Source: Nitrospinota bacterium
GTDB taxonomy: Bacteria; Nitrospinota; Nitrospinia; Nitrospinales; Nitrospinaceae
Reading direction: 5' to 3'
Length of the DNA: 41,946 nt
NCBI GenBank assembly: GCA_029879645.1
Contig: JAOUPX010000015.1
Location: forward strand, 1-41,946
Shown here: in pieces, positions 34,081 to 41,865 of the stretch
How positions within the stretch are numbered: position 1 is the stretch's first letter
Layout: every line of letters begins with the position of its first letter
The notes under the pieces: generated by a model
Databases searched by the model: none
What the model was told of the DNA's origin: nothing
Seen by the model: the letters and a program-made list of their open reading frames with translations, nothing else
Translations under genes and position numbers: made by a program

Positions 34081-35589
34081 ATGCGACCTCGAACCCTCCT
34101 GATCTTTCTCGGCATTGTCAGCATCGCTCTCTATGGCGCGATGTGGTATCTCTCCTATCAGTTCAACTGGGGAGAGGGCTACCGCGACCGGCCGATCCTG
34201 GTTTACCTCGCCATCTATTTCAGCCTGTTCGTCTGCTACGCCGGGGCCGTGTGGGTGATCTGGAAACGGACGGAAGACGATCACCGCCTGTTATGGACGC
34301 TGATCGTCCTGGGCCTGCTGTTCCGCGCCACCCTCCTGCCCGCCCAGCAAATTCAGGAAGACGATGTGTACCGTTATCTGTGGGACGGCAAAGTGTTCGC
34401 CCACAATGTGAACCCCTACAAATTCGCGCCGGAGGAAGTGAACCGCTTCAAGGAGCTTCTCATTCAGGACCGGGAGGAATTTGAGCAAACCTACGACCTC
34501 CAAAGCGCGGCGGAGCTGTCCCTGCTCTACGACCTGAAATGGGAAAGCCCGGAATCCCTGGTGTATCAGGAGCGCATCAACCATCCGGAAGTGGCGACCA
34601 TCTACCCGCCGCTGGCGCAAATGATGTTCCGGCTGGCCCACCAGATCAAACCGGACAGCATCATCACCCTGCGCCTGCTGTTTCTGGTGTTCGACGGGGT
34701 GGCGCTGATGTTCATCGTGCTGACCCTGCATGCTCTTGGGATGAACCGCCTGTGGGCGATGGTGTACTTCTGGTGCCCGCTGGTGATTAAGGAGACGTTC
34801 AACTCGACACACCTCGACATCATCGGCATCGCCATGCTGTGCGGCGTGCTGTTCTGCGTGGTTCAGCGGCGTTTTTTTTCTGCCTATGCGTTTCTGGCAT
34901 TCAGCGTGGTGGGCAAACTGTATCCGGCCATACTGCTTCCCCTCATTCTTAAACAACAATGGCGGGCGGACGACTCTAAAGTAATTAATCAGTGGCTGAG
35001 ATGCGGGCTGGGTGTTTTGTTATTCGGCGGACTCGTCGCGTTTTTCTATATGCCGTTCCTCGAGATCGGATCGCAAAACTTTTCGGGGCTCAAAGCCTTC
35101 GCCACCCGCTGGCAACAGAACGACAGCATCTTCGCGCTTCTCGTCGGGTTCTTCGGATTGTTTGTGGAATCGAGCGGACCCGTCCCCTTCTCCTACGACC
35201 TGCCGTCCCTGCTTGCGAAAATCACCGTGGCATTGATTCTCGGCGCGGTCATGTTGTACCTTCTGTTCTGGAGGAAGGAACCGGAGAACCCGGAACCCAA
35301 AGCGGCGCTGGAACCGCTGTTCATTATTATGGCGATGGTGTTCCTGCTGAGCCCGGTGCAGAATCCCTGGTACCTGAGCTGGATCGTCCCGTTCTTATGC
35401 ATCTTCCCGTGGCGCTCCGGAATTTTATTGACCGGCCTGGTCGGCCTCTACTACCTCGACTTCTACTTCGACTACCAGGATATCAACCAATACGCCCCCT
35501 GGATCCCCTGGTTCGAATACATTCCGTTTTATCTATTTCTTGGATGGGAGATATGGAAATCCATGCGGTTCCCTAAACCTAGCGAATAG
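34081..35589 (+). CDS. Polytopic GT-C-type glycosyltransferase
   Basis: A 502-residue membrane protein with about ten or more helices. The first periplasmic loop has IQEDDVYRYLWDGKVFAHNV, the D-D-x-x-R-Y-x-W-D-G motif of GT-C enzymes that use polyprenyl-phosphate sugars, and the second has NHPEVATIYPPLAQ. Later NPWYLSWIVPFL resembles the C-terminal motif of the DUF2029/GT87-like group. It likely transfers a hexose to a lipid or glycan in the periplasm. I use ATG 34081 (MRPRTLLIFLGI); a GTG at 34030 would add 17 polar residues. No glycan genes are adjacent. Confidence 0.83.
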   Translation: MRPRTLLIFLGIVSIALYGAMWYLSYQFNWGEGYRDRPILVYLAIYFSLFVCYAGAVWVIWKRTEDDHRLLWTLIVLGLLFRATLLPAQQIQEDDVYRYLWDGKVFAHNVNPYKFAPEEVNRFKELLIQDREEFEQTYDLQSAAELSLLYDLKWESPESLVYQERINHPEVATIYPPLAQMMFRLAHQIKPDSIITLRLLFLVFDGVALMFIVLTLHALGMNRLWAMVYFWCPLVIKETFNSTHLDIIGIAMLCGVLFCVVQRRFFSAYAFLAFSVVGKLYPAILLPLILKQQWRADDSKVINQWLRCGLGVLLFGGLVAFFYMPFLEIGSQNFSGLKAFATRWQQNDSIFALLVGFFGLFVESSGPVPFSYDLPSLLAKITVALILGAVMLYLLFWRKEPENPEPKAALEPLFIIMAMVFLLSPVQNPWYLSWIVPFLCIFPWRSGILLTGLVGLYYLDFYFDYQDINQYAPWIPWFEYIPFYLFLGWEIWKSMRFPKPSE

Positions 35590-35628
35590 CTCTTTGGACT
35601 GACCTCCCTGCAAAATCAAATTTTATGA

Positions 35629-35657
35629 TTGACATATTCAGAATGATCGTTTAGTTT
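35629..35657 (+). promoter_or_regulatory. Promoter of the tetR gene
   Basis: A perfect TTGACA (35629-35634), a 17-base spacer and TAGTTT (35652-35657, weak). The spacer and -10 are covered by the 16-bp operator. Confidence 0.5.
35639..35654. promoter_or_regulatory. Putative TetR operator 1
   Basis: CAGAATGATCGTTTAG, starting 4 bases after the -35. It matches the reverse complement of operator 2 at 13 of 16 positions and operator 3 at 13 of 16, counted by eye. Confidence 0.55.
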
Positions 35658-35677
35658 AGTCACAAAAGGATAATGCC

Positions 35678-36280
35678 ATGCCGAGACACAAGGAATATGA
35701 TCGCGAAGAGGTGCTGGACCGGGCCTTGAAGGTGTTCCAGACCAAAGGCTTCGAAGGGACTTCGGTGCAGGATCTGGTGAAGGCCACGGGTCTCAACCGG
35801 TTCGGCATGTACAACGCCTTTGGCAGTAAAGAGGGCTTGTTTCTGGAGGTGATGGACCGCTACCGCAATGAAGTGGCCACACGGGGCTTGGAAATCCTCC
35901 TGGCCGAGCCCCGGGGCCTCAAAAATATCAGGGCTTACTTCGATGAAATGATTAAAAACTATTCCAACGGCAAGGCGCAGGGATGCCTGATCACCAACAC
36001 GGCGGTGGAAACTCCCGGAGTTTGCAAAACCGCTTCCCGCAAAGTGCAAAAAGTGTTCAAGCAACTGGAGGACGCTTTTCACGCCAGCCTTACCGGTGCG
36101 CAACAGGCAGGAGAAATTCCCTGTAATACGGATTTGCGGGCCAGGGCCTGTTTTCTGGTGGGTATCACTCAGGGCCTGGGCGTGTTCTGCCGGGCGAAAA
36201 CCGCGCGGGAACAAATGGAAACCTTTGTCACAGTGGCCCTGGAAGGCCTGTCGCAGGAATCGAAAAAAGTTAAAAAATAA
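35678..36280 (+). CDS. TetR/AcrR-family transcriptional regulator
   Basis: A 200-residue repressor-type protein. The N-terminal HTH spans about residues 10-56: REEVLDRALKVFQTKGFEGT, then SVQDLVKATGLNRFGMYNAF and GSKEGLFLEVMDRY. The C-terminal ligand domain includes QGCLITNTAVE and three cysteines (about 103, 115 and 148) that could sense electrophiles or oxidants. Shine-Dalgarno AAAGGA lies seven bases before ATG. It heads a set of redox genes on the same strand, and the operator copies in front of itself, dsrE and the SDR gene point to autoregulation and local control. No ligand can be named. Confidence 0.92.
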   Translation: MPRHKEYDREEVLDRALKVFQTKGFEGTSVQDLVKATGLNRFGMYNAFGSKEGLFLEVMDRYRNEVATRGLEILLAEPRGLKNIRAYFDEMIKNYSNGKAQGCLITNTAVETPGVCKTASRKVQKVFKQLEDAFHASLTGAQQAGEIPCNTDLRARACFLVGITQGLGVFCRAKTAREQMETFVTVALEGLSQESKKVKK

Positions 36281-36313
36281 TCGTAAGGATTTTATCTTTT
36301 TTTTGACCAATAC

Positions 36314-36329
36314 CAGAACAATCATTCTG
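36314..36329. promoter_or_regulatory. Putative TetR operator 2
   Basis: CAGAACAATCATTCTG has perfect 5-bp arms (CAGAA/TTCTG). It starts 5 bases after TTGACC (36303-36308), in front of the DsrE-like gene. Confidence 0.55.
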
Positions 36330-36354
36330 AAACCTTTTAAAAGGAGCCATTCAA

Positions 36355-36717
36355 ATGAAAACTGCAATCGTCATCCTGTCTGACCCAAAAAGCAATTCCG
36401 AGGAATCTCTGGGACGCGTGTTCAACGGCCTGGCGTCGGCCTACGATTTCAAAAACGCTGGCAAAGAAGTCTCCATTCTCTTTCAAGGCGCGGGCACCCG
36501 GTGGCCGGAAGTTCTGCAACAAAAAGATCATCCCGCGCATGAACTGTTTGAAGCGGTGGCGGACAAAATCCAGGGTATTTCCTGCGCGTGTGCCGAAGTA
36601 TTCGGGGCCGATACCACGGGATACGACTTGATCAAGGACAACTCGGTTCCCAAAACCACCGGCTTGCCCAGCCTGAGTAAGCTTCAAGAGCAGGGCTTTA
36701 ATGTTCTTACCTTTTAA
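36355..36717 (+). CDS. DsrE/DsrF-like cytoplasmic protein
   Basis: A 120-residue protein with the DsrE fold: KTAIVILSDPKSNSEESLGR, ALASAYDF-like helix, VSILFQGAGTRWPEVL and a region ISCACAEVFG with two cysteines near residue 77, where DsrE-type sulfurtransferases carry their reactive Cys. AAGGAG lies eight bases before the ATG. These proteins may carry persulfide or bind other thiols. It is the first enzyme-like gene after the regulator, and 72 bases separate it from thioredoxin. Confidence 0.82.
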   Translation: MKTAIVILSDPKSNSEESLGRVFNGLASAYDFKNAGKEVSILFQGAGTRWPEVLQQKDHPAHELFEAVADKIQGISCACAEVFGADTTGYDLIKDNSVPKTTGLPSLSKLQEQGFNVLTF

Positions 36718-36789
36718 CAACTGATCCGCCCCCACGTTTCGCAGGGGAGCATGGATCCCTATTAACCATAAGACCAAAGGAGTAACGCC

Positions 36790-37137
36790 ATGAATCAAGC
36801 CAGTATTAACGCAAACAACTCAGTGGTCCATCTTGATGACGATGATTTTGAAACGTTGGTGATCCAGTCCGAGAAACCGGTGCTGGTCGATTTCTGGGCC
36901 GAGTGGTGTCAGCCCTGCCATATGATCGCCCCCACGGTGGAAGCACTGGCCGAGGAATTCGGCGACCGCATTCGAGTGGCGAAGGTGGATGTCGACGCCA
37001 ATCCGATGGCTACCCACAAATACGGGATTCGCGGCATTCCCGCCCTTCTGCTGTTCAAAGACGGGCAGGTGGTGGAACAGATGGTGGGCGTACGTCCGAA
37101 AGCAGAAATCGCCCGCATCATTGATAGCAATCTTTAA
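36790..37137 (+). CDS. Thioredoxin with WCQPC active site
   Basis: A 115-residue thioredoxin. The active site is AEWCQPCHMIAPTVEALAEE (Cys40, Cys43) with Gln41 in place of the usual Gly, which can shift the redox potential. The cis-Pro loop is RGIPALLLFKDG. The N-terminal 18 residues are a short extension with no signal peptide, so it acts in the cytoplasm. AAGGAG eight bases before ATG. Its place between a DsrE-like and an SDR gene suggests reduction of persulfides or of a cysteine-based partner. Confidence 0.94.
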   Translation: MNQASINANNSVVHLDDDDFETLVIQSEKPVLVDFWAEWCQPCHMIAPTVEALAEEFGDRIRVAKVDVDANPMATHKYGIRGIPALLLFKDGQVVEQMVGVRPKAEIARIIDSNL

Positions 37138-37154
37138 TAAAATTTTAACCATTT

Positions 37155-37170
37155 CAGAATGAACATTTTG
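37155..37170. promoter_or_regulatory. Putative TetR operator 3
   Basis: CAGAATGAACATTTTG, starting 4 bases after TTAACC (37145-37150) and 41 bases before the SDR start codon. A weaker, half-matching GAATGATC also occurs just after the SDR gene. Confidence 0.5.
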
Positions 37171-37210
37171 ATTCAATTCATTTAAAACCTTTTTTCCAAG
37201 GAGAAAAATA

Positions 37211-37948
37211 ATGCCCAACAACACTAAAACTGTATTGATCACCGGGGCATCAAGCGGAATGGGCCTCGATATTGCCCGGGGATTCCTTGAAATAGGCGCC
37301 AATGTTGTTTTGAATTCCAGCAATGCGGAAAAACTTTCCGCCGCCGCCAGGACCCTGGGCAACGCGGAGCGAATCGCTTTGGTGCCGGGAGACATCGGCA
37401 ACCGGGAAACCGGCGAACAAATCGTCCGCACAGCGGTCGAACGCTTCGGCAGTGCGGATGTGCTGGTCAACAACGCCGGTATCTTCGGACTGAAACCTTT
37501 TCTGGAGAACACCGAGCAGGATATCGACAACTATATCGGCACCAACCTGAAGGGAACCTACTTCGTCACTCAGGCGGCGGTGCGGCAGATGAAAAAACAG
37601 GGCGGCGGCAGTATCGTCAACATCGGCACCGTCCTAATCATGCACTCCATGGCCGGATTGCCTGCCAGCGCGGCGCTGATCACCAAAGGCGGCGTCCATG
37701 CCCTGACCACCAGTCTAGCCAGCGAACTGGCGGCCGACAACATCCGCGTCAACGCCGTCGCTCCCGGTGTCATACGGACGCCGATTTACGGCGATGCCGA
37801 TATCGAAGCCATCGGCAGTGTGGCCCTGATGAACCGGGTCGGGGAAGTGAAAGAAACCACCGAAGCGGTGATTCATCTGGCCACGGCCGGTTTCACCACG
37901 GGCGTCATCCTGCCGGTGGACGGCGGCTACGTCCACGGTCGGGCTTAA
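37211..37948 (+). CDS. Short-chain dehydrogenase/reductase with altered active site
   Basis: A 245-residue Rossmann-fold protein. The NAD(P) loop is TGASSGMG (11-18), NNAG is at 87-90 and the conserved Asn in NLKGTYFV is near 112. The usual Ser-Tyr-x-x-x-Lys site is replaced: at the Tyr position stands Ala155, with Lys159 kept (SAALITKGG), and Thr140 is the nearest hydroxyl residue for Ser. The C-terminal PGVIRTP and GVILPVDGGYVHG are typical. The fold is certain; the reaction is not, and it may use another acid or be non-catalytic. AAGGAG is eight bases before ATG. Confidence 0.88.
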   Translation: MPNNTKTVLITGASSGMGLDIARGFLEIGANVVLNSSNAEKLSAAARTLGNAERIALVPGDIGNRETGEQIVRTAVERFGSADVLVNNAGIFGLKPFLENTEQDIDNYIGTNLKGTYFVTQAAVRQMKKQGGGSIVNIGTVLIMHSMAGLPASAALITKGGVHALTTSLASELAADNIRVNAVAPGVIRTPIYGDADIEAIGSVALMNRVGEVKETTEAVIHLATAGFTTGVILPVDGGYVHGRA

Positions 37949-38003
37949 GGAATGATCAACACTACTTTGTAACTATCCACACCCACAGAGGCAGGAGGAG
38001 ATT

Positions 38004-38651
38004 ATGACGGATAATTTCACGGAACTCGCTTTTACTGAAAGTGTCAAAGCACAACAGGAAAAGTACGGGACGCGAACCGCCTATGCGAAAATGGAGCAGG
38101 GCGGAGCGTTTCGCAACCGGCTTACCTGGCAGGAACAAAGACATATTGCCGACCGGGACGGGTTCTACCTGTCCTCGGTGGGTGATAAGGGCTGGCCTTA
38201 CATGCAGTACCGGGGCGGTCCCAAAGGTTTCCTGAAAGTGATTGACGAAAATACCCTGGCCTTTGCCGACTTTCGCGGCAACGGACAATACCTCAGCACC
38301 GGTAATTTGAGGGACAGCAGTAAAACGATGCTGTTCCTGATGGATTATGCCAAAAGGCAGAGATTGAAAATCTGGGCGGAGGCCGAAGTGCTTGACCCGG
38401 CGGAGCAACCTGAGTTGGCCGAAAAGCTGATCCTGCCGGATTACGATGCCAAAGTTGAACGGATCATGGTGTTCAAAGTCCACGCGTTCGACTGGAACTG
38501 TCCGCAACACATCACGCCCCGGTTTACAGAGGAGGAGATCCAGGATTCCCGGCAAGCGCTCACAACCCGCATTGCGGAACTGGAAACCGAAAACGCAAAA
38601 CTGCGGAATCAAAATTCAACTACTTTGGAGCAATCCCGGAAGGTTCTATGA
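38004..38651 (+). CDS. PNPOx-like flavin-type oxidoreductase
   Basis: A 215-residue protein of the split-barrel pyridoxamine-phosphate-oxidase-like fold: DGFYLSSVGDKGWPYMQYRG, GPKGFLKVIDENTLAFADFR, GNGQYLSTGNL and IMVFKVHAFDWNCPQH. The family binds FMN, F420 or heme. The C-terminus is a predicted coiled coil (TRIAELETENAKLRNQNS). A strong GGAGGAG precedes the ATG. The last four bases overlap the next gene as ATGA. It could be an FMN-linked reductase of the stress gene set; substrate unknown. Confidence 0.85.
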   Translation: MTDNFTELAFTESVKAQQEKYGTRTAYAKMEQGGAFRNRLTWQEQRHIADRDGFYLSSVGDKGWPYMQYRGGPKGFLKVIDENTLAFADFRGNGQYLSTGNLRDSSKTMLFLMDYAKRQRLKIWAEAEVLDPAEQPELAEKLILPDYDAKVERIMVFKVHAFDWNCPQHITPRFTEEEIQDSRQALTTRIAELETENAKLRNQNSTTLEQSRKVL

Positions 38652-39043
38652 CAAACATTGACATCATTAAAAACCTGTACAACGCATTTCGGGACAAAAA
38701 TTACAGCGCCTTCTCCGCCCTCTGTTCCGATGATATCGAGTGGATTCAAAACAGAGGGTTTCCCAACGGCGGACATCATCGCGGCGCCGATGCCGTCATT
38801 AAGAACGTATTCCAACAATTTGAAGATGATTGGAATTATTTCAAATTTGATATTGAAGAGATGTTTGAATCTGCTGAGGGCTCCAGGGTGACGGTCATCG
38901 GCACCTATATCGGGGAACACCAACAAACCCGCAAAACGGTAGAAGCCGTGGCGGCGCATATTTACGATATTGAAGATCTGAAAGTGAAACGGTTTCGCCA
39001 GTTCACCGACACAGCGTTGATCGCAGCCGCCTTGCGCGATTGA
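38648..39043 (+). CDS. SnoaL-like / NTF2-fold protein
   Basis: A 131-residue NTF2-superfamily protein: IIKNLYNAFRDKNYSAFSAL, DDIEWIQNRGFPNGGHHRGA, ADAVIKNVFQQFEDDWNYFK and VAAHIYDIEDLKVKRFRQFT. The family includes isomerases, cyclases and non-enzymatic binding proteins, with an inner polar cavity. The start overlaps the PNPOx-like gene by four bases, so the two are translationally coupled. It is the last gene before a terminator-like hairpin. Confidence 0.87.
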   Translation: MTNIDIIKNLYNAFRDKNYSAFSALCSDDIEWIQNRGFPNGGHHRGADAVIKNVFQQFEDDWNYFKFDIEEMFESAEGSRVTVIGTYIGEHQQTRKTVEAVAAHIYDIEDLKVKRFRQFTDTALIAAALRD

Positions 39044-39088
39044 TCCTGCCGCATAGGGGAAAGCTCCTCCAGCAGGATATTTTGATCT
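39043..39088 (+). terminator. Probable terminator of the TetR-linked gene set
   Basis: ATCCTGC (39043-39049) pairs with GCAGGAT (39072-39078), with an inner AGGGG/CTCCT stem. It is followed by ATTTTGATCTTTT, an interrupted U-tract. Confidence 0.5.
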
Positions 39089-39254
39089 TTTAAATAGAAG
39101 GGTTACCCAAGAATCGTTGCGAAAATGAGAATCAGGACCATATTTACGGAATAGCAGTTTACCAAGACCCGGGAGTGGAGTCTTACTTCTGGAACCTGTT
39201 CTGCTCTCCGGGCCCAACCCTGGGTGGTGGTTCAACCCATTTGGAGGCAGTCCC

Positions 39255-39677
39255 ATGAAAACAAAATTATCCTTTTTATATATTCTGGTTCTCGTAATGG
39301 TTTTTGGAATTTCCGGCAATCTCTGGGCAGGCGACACGACGACCAAAATGGAGAAAATCCGCATCATTGAACCGGGAGAGGCCGAGCGTTGCGCCACTGA
39401 TTTCTTCGTCGACAACATCGGCAAAGAGGAAGCAGACCTCAAAGTGGTCCTCGGCCACAAGGTATACGTCAGCGAGATGCTACAGGCGGGAGAGAGGAGG
39501 GCGTTCGATCTGCCCGCAACCATCAACGTCGCAAGGCTGAGGGGACGGGAAGATGTATCGTTCGACGACATCGCCGTCATCATCAACCTCGGGCCGAAAT
39601 CCCACATGCGGGTGCGTTGCGTGGACCTGAGGGAAAATCCCTTGAAGGGTAAAGACGCGCTGACCGTTTTTAAATAA
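39255..39677 (+). CDS. Small exported protein of unknown function
   Basis: A 140-residue protein with a signal peptide (FLYILVLVMVFGISGNLWAG, cleavage near residue 26). The mature part is beta-rich (KIRIIEPGEAERCATDFFV, VVLGHKVYVSEMLQAGERRA) with two cysteines that could form a disulfide. GGAGG precedes the ATG by seven bases. I recognise no family. The 211-base gap before it holds the terminator of the previous set and no clear promoter. Confidence 0.75.
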   Translation: MKTKLSFLYILVLVMVFGISGNLWAGDTTTKMEKIRIIEPGEAERCATDFFVDNIGKEEADLKVVLGHKVYVSEMLQAGERRAFDLPATINVARLRGREDVSFDDIAVIINLGPKSHMRVRCVDLRENPLKGKDALTVFK

Positions 39678-39720
39678 TTAAAATCAGCAAAATTCAGGAA
39701 GTGGCGGTAGGGAAACAATG

Positions 39721-39758
39721 GCCGGAAGTCGGTGGTTCAGACTTCCGGCTCTTTTATT
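39721..39758 (+). terminator. Strong terminator after the exported protein gene
   Basis: A perfect 10-bp stem GCCGGAAGTC (39721-39730) and GACTTCCGGC (39740-39749), with a 9-base loop, followed by TCTTTTATTT. Confidence 0.9.
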
Positions 39759-39768
39759 TGGGTTGAGT

Positions 39769-40608
39769 TTACCGCATCGCCATGAGCGCGGCGATGCGTT
39801 TCTCCATCGGCGGGTGTGTGCTGAACAGACTCATCATATCCCTGCCCGACAGTGGGCTGACGATGAACATGTGCGCGGTGGCCGGTTCCGCGTCCATGGG
39901 AATCTGTTTCGCGCTGCGGTCCATCTTGGCCAGGGCGTTGGCCAGCGGAACGGGCGTTCCCATCAATTCCGCGCCGGTGCGGTCTGCCTGGTATTCGCGC
40001 GTGCGCGAGATCGCCATCTGCACCAGCAGGGCCGCAATCGGGGCGATGATGATCATCACCAGATGAACCAGGGGATGCCCCCCGCCTCCGCGGTTATCCC
40101 GACCGCCGCCGAAAATCATACCCCATTGCGCGATGTTGGCCAGCATACTGATCGCGCCGGCCATGGTCGCAACGATGGTCCCGATCAAAATATCGCGGTT
40201 TTTGACGTGCGCCAGTTCATGCGCCAGCACGCCTTTGAACTCGTCCCGATCCAGCATGTCCAGGATGCCGTCGGTGAAGGCGATGGCGGCGTGCTCCGGA
40301 TTGCGCCCGGTGGCAAACGCGTTGGGTTGCGGAGACCCGATACGGTAGATTTTGGGAATGGGTATTTCGGCGCGGCGGCACAAGTCCCGGACCATGCTGT
40401 ACACCTCCGGAAATTCCGCTTCGGTCACCGGCTTCGCCCGGTACATGGCCAGCACCATCTTGTCGCTGTAAAAATAGGCCCCGAAATTCATCACCACGGC
40501 AAACACAAAGGCCATAATCATGCCCTGCTCCCCGCCCAGCGCCATCCCGCCGTAAACCAGCAGGAGGGTTAATGCACCCAGCAATAATGTCGTTTTAATC
40601 GCATTCAT
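39769..40608 (-). CDS. htpX: Membrane zinc metalloprotease HtpX
   Basis: A 279-residue M48 protease with four hydrophobic segments: two N-terminal helices ([34 protein letters not shown]) and two after the active site. The zinc motif HELAH is at 130-134 and the third ligand Glu205 is in [26 protein letters not shown] is also typical. HtpX degrades damaged inner-membrane proteins in the cytoplasm and is often stress-induced. It converges with the exported-protein gene across a terminator. Confidence 0.96.
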   Translation of the reverse strand: MNAIKTTLLLGALTLLLVYGGMALGGEQGMIMAFVFAVVMNFGAYFYSDKMVLAMYRAKPVTEAEFPEVYSMVRDLCRRAEIPIPKIYRIGSPQPNAFATGRNPEHAAIAFTDGILDMLDRDEFKGVLAHELAHVKNRDILIGTIVATMAGAISMLANIAQWGMIFGGGRDNRGGGGHPLVHLVMIIIAPIAALLVQMAISRTREYQADRTGAELMGTPVPLANALAKMDRSAKQIPMDAEPATAHMFIVSPLSGRDMMSLFSTHPPMEKRIAALMAMR

Positions 40609-40731
40609 ATATTTTTATGTCTTCCAAAAGTTATACGGGCTTACTGTGATTATATAAAATTCAGGGAGGGTGAAATCAAGGGCTATCGGATAAATTTTTA
40701 ATTCAGATATCCAATTGAAAAAGAATGATTT

Positions 40732-41424
40732 TTAAATCAATTCGAGGAAGGATTCTACTTTGGTGAGCGCTTCGCCATTGTGCCGTCCCTGGCGGTCGAT
40801 CAGGATGGAAGCGATACCGACGTTGCGGGCGCCTTCGATATCGGTCGCCGGTTCGTCGCCGATATGACAGGCTTCGGCTGGCGATACCCCCGCCCTCTGC
40901 AACGCTTCCCGGAAAATCCCGGCATCCGGCTTGGCCGAGCCGACCACCGTAGACGCCAGAATAAAATTGAAGTACGGCGCGAGGCCCGTATTCTTTAAAA
41001 TTTCCGGCAGGCGCGAGTCCCAGTTGGAAATGACGCCCAGCACCACGCCTTCGTTTCTCAACTGATCCAGCAGGCCCGATTCGGTGACATCCTCGAACAC
41101 CCGCCAGCTTTCCTTACTGCGGAACACGTTGTAGATGAGATCGAAGTAGCGGTCGAAATCCTCCAGCCCGCCGTGCGCGGCGAACACCCGGCGCACCAGT
41201 TCCTTCCAGAAGGCGCGCTCGATCTCCAACCCCTTTTGCGTGCCGAGCGATTCCATACCGCCCATCGCTTTCCACTCCTGCTTGAACTCGCGGTTGAGAT
41301 CGTCCGCGCTTCCGGAAAAACCGAACTCGCGGGCGTGGGTGGCGTAGACATCGCCCACCGACGGATGCACGCGGAGCAGGGTGCCCCCGACATCGAAGAA
41401 CACGGCTTTATAGTGTTTCAGCAT
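40732..41424 (-). CDS. HAD-superfamily hydrolase (REG-2-like)
   Basis: A 230-residue hydrolase. Motif I is VFFDVGGTLLRV, so the nucleophile Asp11 is kept but the second Asp of DxD is Gly13. VISNWDSRLPEIL (motif II), STVVGSAKPDAGIF (motif III Lys) and CHIGDEPATDIEGARNVGI (motif IV) are intact. I start at ATG 41424 (MLKHYKAVFFD); the longer frame to 41664 is a non-coding, Arg/Pro/Gly-rich stretch. Phosphatase activity with Gly13 would be atypical; the substrate is unknown. Confidence 0.88.
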   Translation of the reverse strand: MLKHYKAVFFDVGGTLLRVHPSVGDVYATHAREFGFSGSADDLNREFKQEWKAMGGMESLGTQKGLEIERAFWKELVRRVFAAHGGLEDFDRYFDLIYNVFRSKESWRVFEDVTESGLLDQLRNEGVVLGVISNWDSRLPEILKNTGLAPYFNFILASTVVGSAKPDAGIFREALQRAGVSPAEACHIGDEPATDIEGARNVGIASILIDRQGRHNGEALTKVESFLELI

Positions 41425-41496
41425 GAACAAAGGATGTTTAAATGGAAAAATCCGAACACTCCGGCAGAGGAGGGGTTCGGATGGCGAAGTGCCAGC

Positions 41497-41518
41497 ACCG
41501 GGGCCTTGCGGCCCCGGT
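41497..41518. terminator. GC-rich hairpin between the two minus-strand genes
   Basis: ACCGGGGCC-TTGC-GGCCCCGGT, a perfect 9-bp stem. It lies past the 3' end of the membrane protein gene at 41570. No U-tract follows on the minus strand, so a terminator role is doubtful. Confidence 0.35.
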
Positions 41519-41569
41519 ACTTTGAAGTATAGCACTTTGGAGGAGAGGAGGTGGAGCAGTTCCGGGGAA

Positions 41570-41836
41570 TCAATACCTCCCCGGGAAGGTACTAATGATG
41601 GCCAGCAGGATCGTACCGAGGGCGATGGCCGCCGCCCCCGACCAGTAGAAAGCATTCTGGCCAATCATCTGGAGAAGATCTTTCTGGTACAGGGTGTAAG
41701 CCCAGTACATGGTAAATAAATAAACCGTAAAAAACGCCGTTTTATAGAAGGACCAGAGTACGCATAAACCGAACACGCCGAGCGCAACAACAATCATATC
41801 CAGAGTAACGGCACAATTTGTGACGTCGAATGCCAT
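41570..41836 (-). CDS. Small three-helix membrane protein
   Basis: An 88-residue protein with three hydrophobic helices (LDMIVVALGVFGLCVLW, FFTVYLFTMYWAYTLY, YWSGAAAIALGTILLAI). A GGGGAA Shine-Dalgarno lies close to the ATG. No motif or family is recognised. The gene upstream on the same strand (ending at 41866) also encodes a membrane protein, so the two may be a set. Confidence 0.65.
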   Translation of the reverse strand: MAFDVTNCAVTLDMIVVALGVFGLCVLWSFYKTAFFTVYLFTMYWAYTLYQKDLLQMIGQNAFYWSGAAAIALGTILLAIISTFPGRY

Positions 41837-41865
41837 ACGTTTCCCCGATCAGCACTCCCGGTTGG

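Noticed and set aside
36718-36789. Fourth TetR operator before thioredoxin
   Set aside because: No match to the 16-bp motif; only a short CCCC/GGGG hairpin is present.
39061-39254. Possible small gene or RNA before 39255
   Set aside because: I found no open frame with a Shine-Dalgarno and no convincing RNA fold; only the terminator-like hairpin at 39043-39088 stands out.
41425-41664. N-terminal extension of the HAD gene
   Set aside because: The extra 80 residues overlap the neighbouring gene's 3' end and a GC-rich hairpin and look non-coding; HAD proteins start next to motif I.
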